A DNA stretch of 42,669 nucleotides from Alkalibacter sp964582705 (GCA_964582705.1 CAZOTE010000013.1:1-42669); one strand, 5' to 3'; counted from the stretch's first letter, positions 32,008-40,221 are shown. Numbers and translations: made by a program. Notes: a model not told the origin generated them from the sequence alone.

Positions 32008-32738
32008 CAGACCGCCTCGCTTTCTCGCAGCAGTCGCTTAATGATATAAATCTGCCCCTTGCCAGTTACTCGAGTGGTCCTATAAACGAAAGTCCCTTTG
32101 TAACTATCCTTGGCACCTTCAACAATCTCAAAATAGCCACGGTCAATCCCTTCCTGCATAGGCTCGGTGCTGTTCTTCATAATCAATCCCCAGGACCGCA
32201 ACTTTTCGTAAAGCCTTTTTTCGCCTATCTTGATACCTTCCTTAGAAACGATCTTTGCTACCTCCCGGACCAACAGAGAATTCTCACTGATCGATATCTG
32301 TCGAGTTAACTTCTCAGCTTCTAATCTCTTGGCTTTTTCATCTTTGAGCCGAGTGGCCAACTCAATGATGGTGTCAGGATCCGAAAGAACCTTTTCTATA
32401 GTTTCATCTGTCATATAGGCACCATGACTCCGAATCGACTTCAGTATCTCTTTAATCTTCTTTTTAAACTTTTTAGCAACAGGCTTTCTGGATTGCATGA
32501 GCACTTCGTAAAGACCGTCCTCTGTCAGAAACCACATCTCTCGTCTTTGACCTGAGTCGGACATTGTACGCTTCAGCTTTTCGTCTTCGTCAACTAAATT
32601 GGTTAGCCGGGTAATATCTGTATGTCCTATCCAGTAAGCTACATCCCGAGCCAAGAAAAGCGGCTCTTCTGTTGTTCCGTAGATGCAAAAACTCCTACCG
32701 AAAACTTCTCTTTGGTCTAAAACCTTGACCTCACTCAT
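32007..32738 (-). CDS. Phage antirepressor (Bro-N plus KilA-C/ANT domain)
   Basis: The 243 residues have a Bro-N domain at the front (REVFGRSFCIYG, LFLARDVAYWIGHTDITRL, WFLTEDGLYEVLMQSRKPVA). A helical linker follows, then the KilA-C domain (ISENSLLVREVAKIVSKEG, IGEKRLYEKLRSWGLI, FVYRTTRVTGKGQIYI). Such proteins bind DNA or repressors and help lift lysogeny. It is the second gene of the leftward operon after the Cro region, overlapping the HTH gene by 8 bases. Confidence 0.92.
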   Translation of the reverse strand: MSEVKVLDQREVFGRSFCIYGTTEEPLFLARDVAYWIGHTDITRLTNLVDEDEKLKRTMSDSGQRREMWFLTEDGLYEVLMQSRKPVAKKFKKKIKEILKSIRSHGAYMTDETIEKVLSDPDTIIELATRLKDEKAKRLEAEKLTRQISISENSLLVREVAKIVSKEGIKIGEKRLYEKLRSWGLIMKNSTEPMQEGIDRGYFEIVEGAKDSYKGTFVYRTTRVTGKGQIYIIKRLLRESEAV

Positions 32739-32958
32739 TCAACCGTCCCTCCTCTATGATTTTTCTGATGTTCTCAGGATCCGAGAGATCGTACCCCTCG
32801 TTTTTTTCTAAAAACTCTATCAAACTTTTTCTAAGTACTTTCTTGCTGCCAAGCACTATGTAGGGGAGGACCCCTGCGTTCATCAAGCTGTATACATATT
32901 TGTTGTTTGTCTTGATGATTTCCGAAACCTCACGAACCGTGTAGACTAGATCGTCCAT
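32731..32958 (-). CDS. Excisionase-like helix-turn-helix protein
   Basis: This 75-residue protein has a MerR/excisionase type winged helix: YTVREVSEIIKTNNKYVYSL, MNAGVLPYIVLGSKKVLRKS. The size and fold suit a phage excisionase or a small regulator. It lies just after the Cro-like gene, with a TTGAATATATTCAA operator in the gap, so its expression should follow the lysogeny switch. Excisionase activity is inferred from fold only. Confidence 0.75.
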   Translation of the reverse strand: MDDLVYTVREVSEIIKTNNKYVYSLMNAGVLPYIVLGSKKVLRKSLIEFLEKNEGYDLSDPENIRKIIEEGRLNE

Positions 32959-32994
32959 TTTAAAACCCCCTATTCAACAACAATTTATCGATGG

Positions 32995-33012
32995 TTGAAT
33001 ATATTCAACCTC
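32995..33012. promoter_or_regulatory. CI/Cro operator site 1
   Basis: GGTTGAATATATTCAACC is a perfect 18-bp palindrome with the same core as the sites at 33229 and 33320. It lies between the Cro-like gene and the excisionase-like gene, where it could control onward transcription into the early operon. Confidence 0.75.
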
Positions 33013-33218
33013 TAACTAAAAAAAACTTCATACATCTCATCCTTGTCCATTCCAAGCTCATCCGCTATTATACGAATCTCCGGCAAAGTAAAGTCATTGT
33101 AGCCATTTATCTTTCTAGTAAAACCGTTTTGACTAATACCAACAACTTCTGCCAAACTTGCATAAGTGTGCCCTTTGTTCTTCATGTTAGAAATCAACCT
33201 GTATTTATTCAACCTCAT
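33012..33218 (-). CDS. Cro-like XRE helix-turn-helix regulator
   Basis: The protein has about 68 residues. NMKNKGHTYASLAEVVGISQ, NGFTRKINGYNDFTLPEIRI is a classic XRE helix-turn-helix with a helical end (DELGMDKDEMYEVFF). It is transcribed away from the CI-type repressor across the operators, as Cro is. ATG 33218 lies very close to GGGAGGTG; TTG 33212, eight bases behind GGAGG, would give MNKYRLISNM and may be the true start. Confidence 0.85.
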   Translation of the reverse strand: MRLNKYRLISNMKNKGHTYASLAEVVGISQNGFTRKINGYNDFTLPEIRIIADELGMDKDEMYEVFFS

Positions 33219-33228
33219 CACCTCCCTT

Positions 33229-33244
33229 GTTGAATACATTCAAC
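33229..33244. promoter_or_regulatory. CI/Cro operator site 2
   Basis: GTTGAATACATTCAAC is a 16-bp near-palindrome with one asymmetric centre base. It begins where the cro transcript would start, just behind the -10 box at 33253-33258, so a bound repressor should block that promoter. Confidence 0.75.
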
Positions 33245-33252
33245 CTACGTAC

Positions 33253-33281
33253 ATGGTAAAACAATTGTCGAATGTTGTCAA
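33253..33281 (-). promoter_or_regulatory. Leftward early promoter (cro/early operon)
   Basis: On the minus strand there is a perfect -35 box TTGACA (33276-33281), 17 bases, then TACCAT (33253-33258) as a moderate -10. Transcription would begin near 33246, inside operator site 2, and cover cro and the early genes. Confidence 0.7.
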
Positions 33282-33319
33282 TCACTATTTTCAACTTTTA
33301 ATAAAAAACTAAGATTGTT

Positions 33320-33349
33320 GTTGAATATATTCAATAGTAATGGTAATAT
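33320..33349 (+). promoter_or_regulatory. Repressor promoter with overlapping operator site 3
   Basis: TTGAAT (33321-33326), 17 bases, TAATAT (33344-33349) gives a promoter for the CI-type gene. The -35 box is the left half of the palindrome TTGAATATATTCAA (33321-33334), so operator-bound repressor, or Cro, would control repressor synthesis directly. Confidence 0.7.
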
Positions 33350-33388
33350 TAGAGACAAGCAGAAACTTTTTAAAAAGGTGGTTATGAG

Positions 33389-34030
33389 ATGACCGTTAAC
33401 ACAAAAATAGGACAGTTGATTAAAAGAAGAAGGGAACAACTAGGATACTCACAGCAAGAAATAGCAGACTTCATCCAAGTAACGAAGTCGGCTGTATCAA
33501 GATGGGAATCTGGACAAGTTGACAATATGGGAAGATCTAAAATACAAAAACTAGCTAAGGTATTAAAGATCTCACCGGTTGACATTGTCATGGGTGATGT
33601 GGAGGAAGAAGATGAAGAAAAGGAGAGCGCCTACCAGATGAAGTCAGACTTTATCAAGGTTCCGATTTTGGGTAAAATCGCTGCCGGTTCTCCTCTTCTT
33701 GCAAATGAGAATGTCGAAGGCTTTGAAATGATTGAATCTGAAGAAAACGTTGATTTTGGCCTAACTGTAAAAGGGGACTCCATGATCAACGCAAGAATCA
33801 TGGAAGGTGATGTTGTTTTTATAAGAATGCAGCCCGATGTAGACAATGGAGATATAGCGGCGGTAGTCATAGATGACGAAGCTACCCTAAAAAGAGTTTA
33901 CAAGATTAACGGATCACTCGTTTTAAGGTCAGAAAATCCAAAGTATAAAGATATAATCATTAAAAAATCTGACCACAAAAATGTGAAAATAATAGGAAAA
34001 GCGGTCAGTCTTAAGACGAAACTTTATTAA
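33389..34030 (+). CDS. CI-type phage repressor (XRE plus S24 self-cleaving domain)
   Basis: The protein has 213 residues. The N-terminal HTH (LGYSQQEIADFIQVTKSAVSRWE, residues 18-40) binds DNA. The C-terminal LexA-like peptidase has the cleavage site Ala99-Gly100 (KIAAGSPLL), catalytic Ser131 in VKGDSMINARI, and Lys168 in ATLKRVY. It should hold the prophage silent and be inactivated by RecA-stimulated self-cleavage after DNA damage, making the phage SOS-inducible. It faces cro across three shared operators. Confidence 0.95.
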   Translation: MTVNTKIGQLIKRRREQLGYSQQEIADFIQVTKSAVSRWESGQVDNMGRSKIQKLAKVLKISPVDIVMGDVEEEDEEKESAYQMKSDFIKVPILGKIAAGSPLLANENVEGFEMIESEENVDFGLTVKGDSMINARIMEGDVVFIRMQPDVDNGDIAAVVIDDEATLKRVYKINGSLVLRSENPKYKDIIIKKSDHKNVKIIGKAVSLKTKLY

Positions 34031-34074
34031 TTGACCGTTATTGAAATTACATAAAATAAGGGGAGGTTTTAAGA

Positions 34075-34617
34075 ATGGAAAAGAGTAACAAGCCAATCTA
34101 CAAAAGAAAGTGGTTCATCGGAGTGGTCGTTCTTTTTGTTTTTATTGCACTAGTGGTCGCATTTGGTGAGGATGAAGTAGATCATGTAGATGTTCCTCAG
34201 GGCAACGACACCGTCGGAGAGGATGTAGAAGGAAACGATGATCAGGAGGAAAACGATCAAAAACTGAGTCCCGAGGATGAAATCGAAAAAGCGATCCAAG
34301 AAAGGATTGACGAAGGTGACTATCGCAACGCTGAACCTACACAAATCAGAGTGAACCGGAACATGGGTGACGATGAGAACGAAACTTATATCGCACTTGT
34401 AAACTTTGACTTCACTATCAGTAATCGTATCGAAACCGGCAACGATGTTATGGGATTGTACTCTGATGATCTGGCAGCAACACTGGCCAATAAAGGATTT
34501 GAAAACATCGCTGAGATCGCCATCTTTTGGGATGATGAGTACAATGATCGAAATCTCAAGTATGCATATAAATTCAAAGATGGATCTTTTTATGTCTCAG
34601 ACATAGCTGAAGAATAG
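34075..34617 (+). CDS. Membrane-anchored acidic protein of the lysogeny module
   Basis: The 180-residue protein has a short basic N-terminus, then one transmembrane helix (about residues 14-31, FIGVVVLFVFIALVVAFG) and a very acidic linker (about 32-80, rich in Asp/Glu). A soluble alpha/beta domain follows (about 85-180, IRVNRNMGDDENETYIALVNF, FENIAEIAIFW, KYAYKFKDGSFYV). It should sit outside or at the membrane. It stands in the plus-strand lysogeny transcript between repressor and integrase and is likely made in the lysogen. That is the place of superinfection exclusion and lysogenic conversion genes. Family not recognised. Confidence 0.75.
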   Translation: MEKSNKPIYKRKWFIGVVVLFVFIALVVAFGEDEVDHVDVPQGNDTVGEDVEGNDDQEENDQKLSPEDEIEKAIQERIDEGDYRNAEPTQIRVNRNMGDDENETYIALVNFDFTISNRIETGNDVMGLYSDDLAATLANKGFENIAEIAIFWDDEYNDRNLKYAYKFKDGSFYVSDIAEE

Positions 34618-34622
34618 ACACA

Positions 34623-34644
34623 GGGACCAATCCGGTCCCTTTTC
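34623..34644 (+). terminator. Terminator between lysogeny cargo gene and integrase
   Basis: GGGACC, loop AATCC, GGTCCC and four T lie directly behind the acidic membrane protein gene. Only about 30 bases remain before the integrase start, so integrase would depend on read-through or on a promoter inside the preceding gene. Confidence 0.8.
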
Positions 34645-34673
34645 TATAAGAAAAAAAGAGGAAGGTGAAATAA

Positions 34674-35906
34674 ATGGATGGGCACGTAAGGAAAAGAGGG
34701 GATAAGTGGTATTATTCCTTCGAAGCAGGAACCGTGGATGGAAAAAGAAAAAGAGTCGAGAGGGTAGGAGGAAGGACAAAAAAAGAAGCTCTTGCAGCAC
34801 TCAGGGAAGCTCTTCAGGAATACGACAATGCAGGGCTTCACTTCGAACCGTCAGAAATTTCCGTGGCGGATTACCTGGACTACTGGCTGAAGAACTACGT
34901 CGAGCTTGAATGCAGGCCCAATACAGTGGATGGATACACAAGGATTATAGACAAACACATAAAACCAAGTATAGGGTCTTACAGAATAAGGACGATTACT
35001 GCGGCAGTGCTTCAAGAATTCGTCAACCAGCGGTCATTTAGAGGATTCTCCGCAAACTACATGACAAATATATTCACGGTGCTCTCCGGATCATTTAAGG
35101 CAGCAGTATACCCGTACCAATTTATCAAGGAGAACCCAATGCATTACGTCAAGAAGCCAAAGCATCAGTACAAAAAAGAAGAAACGTCCTACACTCTTAT
35201 TAAAAAAGAGGACTATGAGAGAATTCTCGAGCGCTTCCCTCTTGGGAATACATTCCACATGCCACTACAGATTGCTTACCACACTGGTCTGCGAATAGGA
35301 GAAGTCACGAGTCTCACATGGGATGACATCGACTTCGAAAAAGGAACTATCTCGGTCAACAAAAACATGCTATTTCATAGGGAAATTAAAGAGTGGTATC
35401 TCGGGCCAACAAAAACAAAGTCATCTGTAAGGACAATCAGAATAGGTAATACGTTACTAGACCTTCTACAAAAGCACAAAAAAATGCAGACCGAGAATAG
35501 ACTGAAATACGGTCCGCATTACTTGAACAATTACACTAAAAAAATTCAGGATAACAACGGTGAAGATATCTGGGTAGTATTCTCCATGGACTCCAAGCTC
35601 GGGATCCGCATCGCAGAGGATCCGCTCCACCTGATCTGCACGAAAGAAGATGGATCGCCTGTGACAAATAACTCGATCAAATACCTAAGCCGGGTAATAA
35701 ATTACGAGTTGATGATCCAATTCAACTTCCATTCACTCCGGCACACCCATGCAACAACGCTCCTGGAGAACGGCGCTAACATAAAAGATGTTCAGCAAAG
35801 GCTAGGGCACGGTTCAATGTCCACAACTTACGACACCTACCTGCACGTCACGGAAAAGATGTCGGATGCCACCGTGGACATATTCGAAAAGGCCCTTACA
35901 AATTGA
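34674..35906 (+). CDS. int: Tyrosine integrase
   Basis: The protein has 410 residues. An arm-binding domain (RKRGDKWYYSFEAGTVDGKR) comes first, then a SAM-like core-binding domain (about 60-165) and the catalytic domain with Arg207 (HTGLRIGE), a Lys in GPTKTKSSVRTI, His353-xx-Arg356 (HSLRH), His379 (LGHGS) and the nucleophile Tyr389 (YDTYLH). It recombines the phage att site with the rlmCD 3' end. Its stop is 113 bases from the attR core, the normal int-attP order. A strong AGAGGAAGG site precedes the ATG. Confidence 0.96.
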   Translation: MDGHVRKRGDKWYYSFEAGTVDGKRKRVERVGGRTKKEALAALREALQEYDNAGLHFEPSEISVADYLDYWLKNYVELECRPNTVDGYTRIIDKHIKPSIGSYRIRTITAAVLQEFVNQRSFRGFSANYMTNIFTVLSGSFKAAVYPYQFIKENPMHYVKKPKHQYKKEETSYTLIKKEDYERILERFPLGNTFHMPLQIAYHTGLRIGEVTSLTWDDIDFEKGTISVNKNMLFHREIKEWYLGPTKTKSSVRTIRIGNTLLDLLQKHKKMQTENRLKYGPHYLNNYTKKIQDNNGEDIWVVFSMDSKLGIRIAEDPLHLICTKEDGSPVTNNSIKYLSRVINYELMIQFNFHSLRHTHATTLLENGANIKDVQQRLGHGSMSTTYDTYLHVTEKMSDATVDIFEKALTN

Positions 35907-35990
35907 TTGCCTACGAGGTAATCTCGCCGCTGGCAAATGGTAGACATGTCGGCAGAAAAACCTTCCCAATCAACCCTGCAACCCGCATGT

Positions 35991-37343
35991 TTAAAGGGTT
36001 AACAGTGCTATAGTTTCCACATGAGGAGTATTAGGGAACATATCGACACAGCAAACTCGCTTTAGCTCGTAACCGGCTTCTAAAAAGTGAGGGAGGTCAC
36101 GGGCGAGGGAGGTTGGCTTGCAGGATACGTAGACAAATGATTCAGGATTGAATGCAATTATTTTATCAATAGCCTTAACATGTATGCCGTCTCTTGGAGG
36201 ATCTAGAATTATGACATCGGGCTTATCTTTGAGTTTAGAAACTTCCTCCATTACATCACCGCAAATAAATTGTGCATTGTCTACGCCATTTAAAATAGCG
36301 TTTTCTTTGGCTGCCGCCACCGCGTCAGACACTATCTCTATGCCTGTTACGAAATCATGGTTCTTAGCCAGTAACTGGGTTATGGTGCCTGTTCCACAGT
36401 AAAGGTCAAATATATGCTTGGCCGAATTTGAACCAGCATAATCTCCTACCACGTCATATAGAACCTCGGCTCCTAAAGTATTGGTTTGGAAAAATGAGCG
36501 CGGAGTAATTTTAAACTTGAGCCCGTTGATTTCATCGTATATGTGATCTTGTCCATATAGTACCTTGCTGGTATCCTCTTGTACTACATCGGAAAGGGAG
36601 TCGTTTTGCGTGTGTATAATTCCTTTTATGGCTGCATCCACATCTGTGCTTTCTAGAGCTTCTAAAAACCCGGCTTCATTTAGGGTGTTTTGAGAGCTCG
36701 TTACAAGCTCGATCAACAGCTCGTTGGTCTTTATGCCCTTTCTTACAACCAGATGGCGCAGGAAACCTTCATGAGATCTTTTGTGATAGTAGTCATATTC
36801 GTTGACTCGAGAAAATTCTAGAACAGCTTTAAGGATTTTGTTAAAGTCCTTGTCAACCAGTATACATTCGGAGGCATCGATGATGTCGTACATGCTACCC
36901 CTTTTATGGAGACCAAGCATTAGGGGACCTTCCTTGTAGCTGTCCCCAAAAGAAAATTCCATCTTGTTTCGATAACTAAATTCCTGAGGCGAGGGCAATA
37001 CTCCTTCAAAAGCTTCTTCAATATTAAAATCTGATAAAATCTCTTTTACGAAGCTCTCTTTGAGTTTCAACTGATCAGCATATGCCAGATTTTGATAAGT
37101 GCATCCACCGCAGCTTCCAAACTCAGGGCAAGGAGCCTCTATTTGATTTGGAGCAGGAGTGATGACCTCCAGCAAAGTGCCTTCAATTTTGCTTTTTCTC
37201 TTCTTTTTTATACGGATTCGGACCTCTTGGCCGGGAAGAGTGTTGTGGACGATTATTTTTTTATCTTCAAGGATGCTTTGTCCCCTATTTGGGAATTTCA
37301 AATCCTCTATCTTAAGTTCAATTATTTCACCTTTTTTTACCAT
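35991..37343 (-). CDS. rlmCD: 23S rRNA (uracil-5-)methyltransferase, RlmCD/RumA type, C-terminus replaced by prophage
   Basis: The 450-residue TrmA/RlmD-family enzyme has an N-terminal TRAM domain, [4Fe-4S] cysteines 72, 78 and 81 (APCPEFGSCGGC), a SAM motif FDLYCGTGTITQLLAK, nucleophile Cys408 (YVSCKP) and general base Glu443 (PHVETI). The 35-residue spacing between the two equals that of E. coli RumA Cys389/Glu424. It methylates C5 of uridines in 23S rRNA using SAM. The attR core (36019-36029) ends two bases into the Val442 codon, so Val442 is completed and the last eight residues, including Glu443, are encoded by phage DNA. The start is ATG 37343 after GGAGG. Confidence 0.93.
   Translation of the reverse strand: MVKKGEIIELKIEDLKFPNRGQSILEDKKIIVHNTLPGQEVRIRIKKKRKSKIEGTLLEVITPAPNQIEAPCPEFGSCGGCTYQNLAYADQLKLKESFVKEILSDFNIEEAFEGVLPSPQEFSYRNKMEFSFGDSYKEGPLMLGLHKRGSMYDIIDASECILVDKDFNKILKAVLEFSRVNEYDYYHKRSHEGFLRHLVVRKGIKTNELLIELVTSSQNTLNEAGFLEALESTDVDAAIKGIIHTQNDSLSDVVQEDTSKVLYGQDHIYDEINGLKFKITPRSFFQTNTLGAEVLYDVVGDYAGSNSAKHIFDLYCGTGTITQLLAKNHDFVTGIEIVSDAVAAAKENAILNGVDNAQFICGDVMEEVSKLKDKPDVIILDPPRDGIHVKAIDKIIAFNPESFVYVSCKPTSLARDLPHFLEAGYELKRVCCVDMFPNTPHVETIALLTL
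36019..36029. other. attR core (right prophage junction)
   Basis: This is the second copy of ACATGAGGAGT, identical to 54-64, within codons Thr-Pro-His-Val of the methyltransferase. Host DNA lies to its right (body of the gene) and phage DNA to its left (new gene end, then the integrase). Confidence 0.75.
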
Positions 37344-37503
37344 GTTGACCTCCAAATTTGTTTTCATTTACATTATAATATATTAACAGGAAAAGCGATA
37401 GAATCAAAGCAAATTCAGAAGCTTGAATAAGTTTTGCAAATCGCACCAATTAAAGACACGATGCTATTACATTTTCATAATAGCTATTTCGTCTAAAAAG
37501 ATG

Positions 37504-37532
37504 TTGTTATTAGAGTTGTATGATGGGATAAT
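37504..37532 (+). promoter_or_regulatory. Candidate promoter of the GerMN lipoprotein gene
   Basis: TTGTTA (37504-37509), 17 bases, then GATAAT (37527-37532) lie about 50 bases before the start codon. It is a plausible sigma-A type promoter. The rest of the gap between 37344 and 37582 shows no gene. Confidence 0.45.
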
Positions 37533-37582
37533 TAATATATAGCTAGAGAACTGGCTAGCGTGTATATAGAGGAGGGAAGATC

Positions 37583-38680
37583 ATGATGCAGGTAATAAAA
37601 AAAATTTCTGTTTTTATGTTGCTCACGATACTGCTTGCGGCTTTATCGGGTTGTACAGCAATAGAACCAGATCCTACCCCGGATCCTGCCGTTTCAGAAG
37701 AGCTGGCGGGGCTATTGCCACAAGAGGAAGGTTATGAATGGTCCTATAGCGGTTTTGCAGAATACGGTCATACAATGGTACTCGATTCTATTACAGAAAT
37801 GGAAGGCAAGCGCACTTACCTAATATCCGGTGAGGTGTCAGATCCTTCCGGTGGCGAAGCACAGCATGACTTTTCTATTGCAATTTCATATATAGTGGAT
37901 GAAGACAGTTTAGTGCAGGCTAAAACGGAAGAAGCTATGCTGGATTCCAAATTTGATCAATTGACATTGATTAAAACACCGTTAGCTGCAGGGACATCAT
38001 GGCATGAGCAGGTAACTGATAACGAAGGCAATCAAACCACAATTGCCGGGAAGATAACGGAAGTCAATGAGGAAGATGATATAAAGATTTTAACAGTCCG
38101 CTATGAAGAAGAAAACAGCGAATACTGGGAGGAACGAATAATAAAAGAGGGAGCAGGGATTCAATCCTTTGAGCGTCTTATGGAGCTGGGGGAAGAGCCG
38201 TTTACTGTTGGATACTATATCTTCGATCCATCTACAGATACAGATACAGATCCCGAACCGGAAACGTTCGAGTACAACTTAAATCTCTATTTTCCGCTTC
38301 CTGATGGAAGTGGTGTTCGCCAGGAAAAACGTGTTGTAACGATGACTGATTTGGGTGTTGCCAGAAGAGCCATGAATGAGCTGATTGACGGTCCCCAATC
38401 CCAATCTTTAGGTCGTGCAGTACCCCAGGAAACGAGGCTCCTTGGCATCCGGATTGAATCTGGAATTTGCTATGTGGATTTTTCTAGCGAATTGAGAGAT
38501 GACCACTGGGGAGGAACCAGCGGTGAATCATTGACTATTGCAGCAATCGTCAACACATTAACTGAGTTCCCAAGCATCGATGAGGTGCAAATATTAATTG
38601 AAGGCCAGATAGGCGCATCGATAGCAGGTCATATCGAGTTGAGCGAACCGATAGGGCGAATCGAAGATATGATTGAGTAA
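37583..38680 (+). CDS. GerMN-domain lipoprotein
   Basis: The protein has 365 residues. A signal peptide ends in lipobox LSGC (Cys24), so the protein should be lipid-anchored outside the membrane. A proline/acidic spacer and a beta-rich middle (about 45-220) follow, then a GerMN domain (about 230-350: LNLYFPLPDGSG, MNELIDGP, TRLLGIRIESGICYVDFSSEL, LTIAAIVNTLTEFPSIDEVQ, LIEGQ). GerMN proteins act in spore germination or, more generally, at the envelope. The start has GGAGGG in front. It is an independent host gene. Confidence 0.9.
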   Translation: MMQVIKKISVFMLLTILLAALSGCTAIEPDPTPDPAVSEELAGLLPQEEGYEWSYSGFAEYGHTMVLDSITEMEGKRTYLISGEVSDPSGGEAQHDFSIAISYIVDEDSLVQAKTEEAMLDSKFDQLTLIKTPLAAGTSWHEQVTDNEGNQTTIAGKITEVNEEDDIKILTVRYEEENSEYWEERIIKEGAGIQSFERLMELGEEPFTVGYYIFDPSTDTDTDPEPETFEYNLNLYFPLPDGSGVRQEKRVVTMTDLGVARRAMNELIDGPQSQSLGRAVPQETRLLGIRIESGICYVDFSSELRDDHWGGTSGESLTIAAIVNTLTEFPSIDEVQILIEGQIGASIAGHIELSEPIGRIEDMIE

Positions 38681-38786
38681 GGCTTATAATGAAAAATTGC
38701 AATTTATCATATCGAGCAGTTGACAAGAAGACCTGTAAGAGCAGAAAACATTAGGAGCAGGCGTCGACCAATAGGTAAAACAAACA

Positions 38787-38815
38787 AAATGGGTGCTAAA
38801 AAGCATCCATTTTTT
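38787..38815 (+). terminator. Terminator downstream of the GerMN gene
   Basis: AAATGGGTGC, loop TAAAAA, GCATCCATTT with a T run makes a 10-bp stem with one G-T pair. It may serve as a shared end for the two converging genes on either side. Confidence 0.8.
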
Positions 38816-38921
38816 AGATATAAGACTAACTATTAATCTTAAAAATTAACAGTAGACGATAAGATAAAAACAATTACAACAAAACCAATATCCGGCGATG
38901 TCTGGGCACATGCTCAGACAC

Positions 38922-39920
38922 TTAGGAATTGATTTGATGGATTAACGATTGCTTTAAATCTTCTCTTGGCCGTTGGGCATATAATTCGTGACATGAATAA
39001 GTAAACTTAATAGTATGAACAGCCTTAGAAGCGGAACCCTTTGCAATTAATTCTGACCACGAAAGTAAAATTGGCTTAGGATCTGGTTTGAAGAATGCTA
39101 TGCCGTCTACTGTAAGCAGGTGGGTGATTACAGCAGCGGTATAAATATCGAGGGCTTTACCGAAATCCTTAAAATAATCCTTGAGTACTAATAACGCATG
39201 GAGTCCGGTTATGCAGTGAAGGACAAAAATGCTTTTTGTATGATCAAATGCAGGAAGACATAAATCTAATAATCCCTGTACTTTTTGTTCTTCATCTCCA
39301 TCGATTAAGAACCCTGCATCTAGGTACTCTGGATTTTGGTAAAGGGATTTGATGGTTTGGCCTAAAGTTTTGTTATTTACAAGGATTTCACCCACTTCAG
39401 GATTACCGATCAATTGATTCATATTTTCATGGACTAGATCCTTTGAGATCTTGCGATAAAAAGGGGTGACTTCCCTATATGCCGTTACATAATAAGCTAG
39501 AGCTCTAGATACTTCCTCTATAAGTTTTTCATCATAAGAGACTCCTTCAGTAGCATAGGCAAGCCGAATCGTCACATGAAAAAGCCCGGAAGAAACTCCT
39601 AAAGGGTAAGTATTTAAGATTGTTTTGATCATATGTTCCATACCTATATTTTCAAGTTCTTTATTCATTAAGTCTAAGCAAGCTTCATATCGCTCTTTTT
39701 TTCCGAGGCACTCTTCAATGGAAGAAACCGGTGCATAGCTGGCGGATACGGAATCGACTTTAAAGTGTCTATTGTAATATTCGGTATATGATTCAACCTT
39801 GCTTAAATCTCCGGTTAATTTATAAAGAGCTATTTGCCCCATTGGCAGGTGGTTGACAAGCGCTGCCATATAAGGAGACTGCTCTCTTCCGTGCATATTA
39901 ATTAGTTGGCTTAGTGACAT
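38922..39920 (-). CDS. Questin oxidase-like protein (DUF4243)
   Basis: The 332-residue, mostly helical protein contains YMAALVNHLPMGQIALYKLT and ESYTEYYNRHF near the start, YPLGVSSGLFHVTIRLAYAT in the middle and KSIFVLHCITGLHALL later, blocks of the questin oxidase family. Fungal members oxidise anthraquinones. Bacterial relatives are uncharacterised and their substrate is unknown. It stands alone, converging with the GerMN gene, with GGAGGG before the ATG. Confidence 0.8.
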   Translation of the reverse strand: MSLSQLINMHGREQSPYMAALVNHLPMGQIALYKLTGDLSKVESYTEYYNRHFKVDSVSASYAPVSSIEECLGKKERYEACLDLMNKELENIGMEHMIKTILNTYPLGVSSGLFHVTIRLAYATEGVSYDEKLIEEVSRALAYYVTAYREVTPFYRKISKDLVHENMNQLIGNPEVGEILVNNKTLGQTIKSLYQNPEYLDAGFLIDGDEEQKVQGLLDLCLPAFDHTKSIFVLHCITGLHALLVLKDYFKDFGKALDIYTAAVITHLLTVDGIAFFKPDPKPILLSWSELIAKGSASKAVHTIKFTYSCHELYAQRPREDLKQSLIHQINS

Positions 39921-40221
39921 GTTTATCCCTCCTATTTTTTAATAGACTATTAAAGTGGCTGTTTTAACTTTAATATCGGGTAGCTATAATCTATATTTAT
40001 CCAAGTATCTGTTGCATAAACCCTTAATCACAAGTTGCCGGATATAAGGTAAAAAATAAAGTTGTGAGAGCAGTATTTAATTTGTAAGGTTAATTAAACT
40101 TATAAATGATGGGAAAACAAGGTGTGCTGTACATGAAATATGTTCATATTGATAAAAAAAGCTTGAATTATCTAGAAAAGGGTTTAAAATAATTATATAA
40201 GCTATTTAAGGAGGCGGATTT
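39921..40221. promoter_or_regulatory. Intergenic stretch with a candidate promoter
   Basis: I see no gene in these 301 bases. TTGAAT (40163-40168), 16 bases, TAAAAT (40185-40190) is a plausible plus-strand promoter for the phospholipase-like gene. The left part should contain the leftward promoter of the questin oxidase-like gene, but I cannot place it confidently. Confidence 0.45.

Noticed and set aside
33382..33591. Minus-strand frame opposite the repressor start
   Set aside because: It is antisense to the HTH domain of the repressor, with no start signal.
35907..35990. Terminator or extra gene between integrase and rlmCD
   Set aside because: There is only a weak AACCC/GGGTT pairing and no frame. 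It is more likely the attP arm, with possible integrase arm sites (repeated CAACCC).
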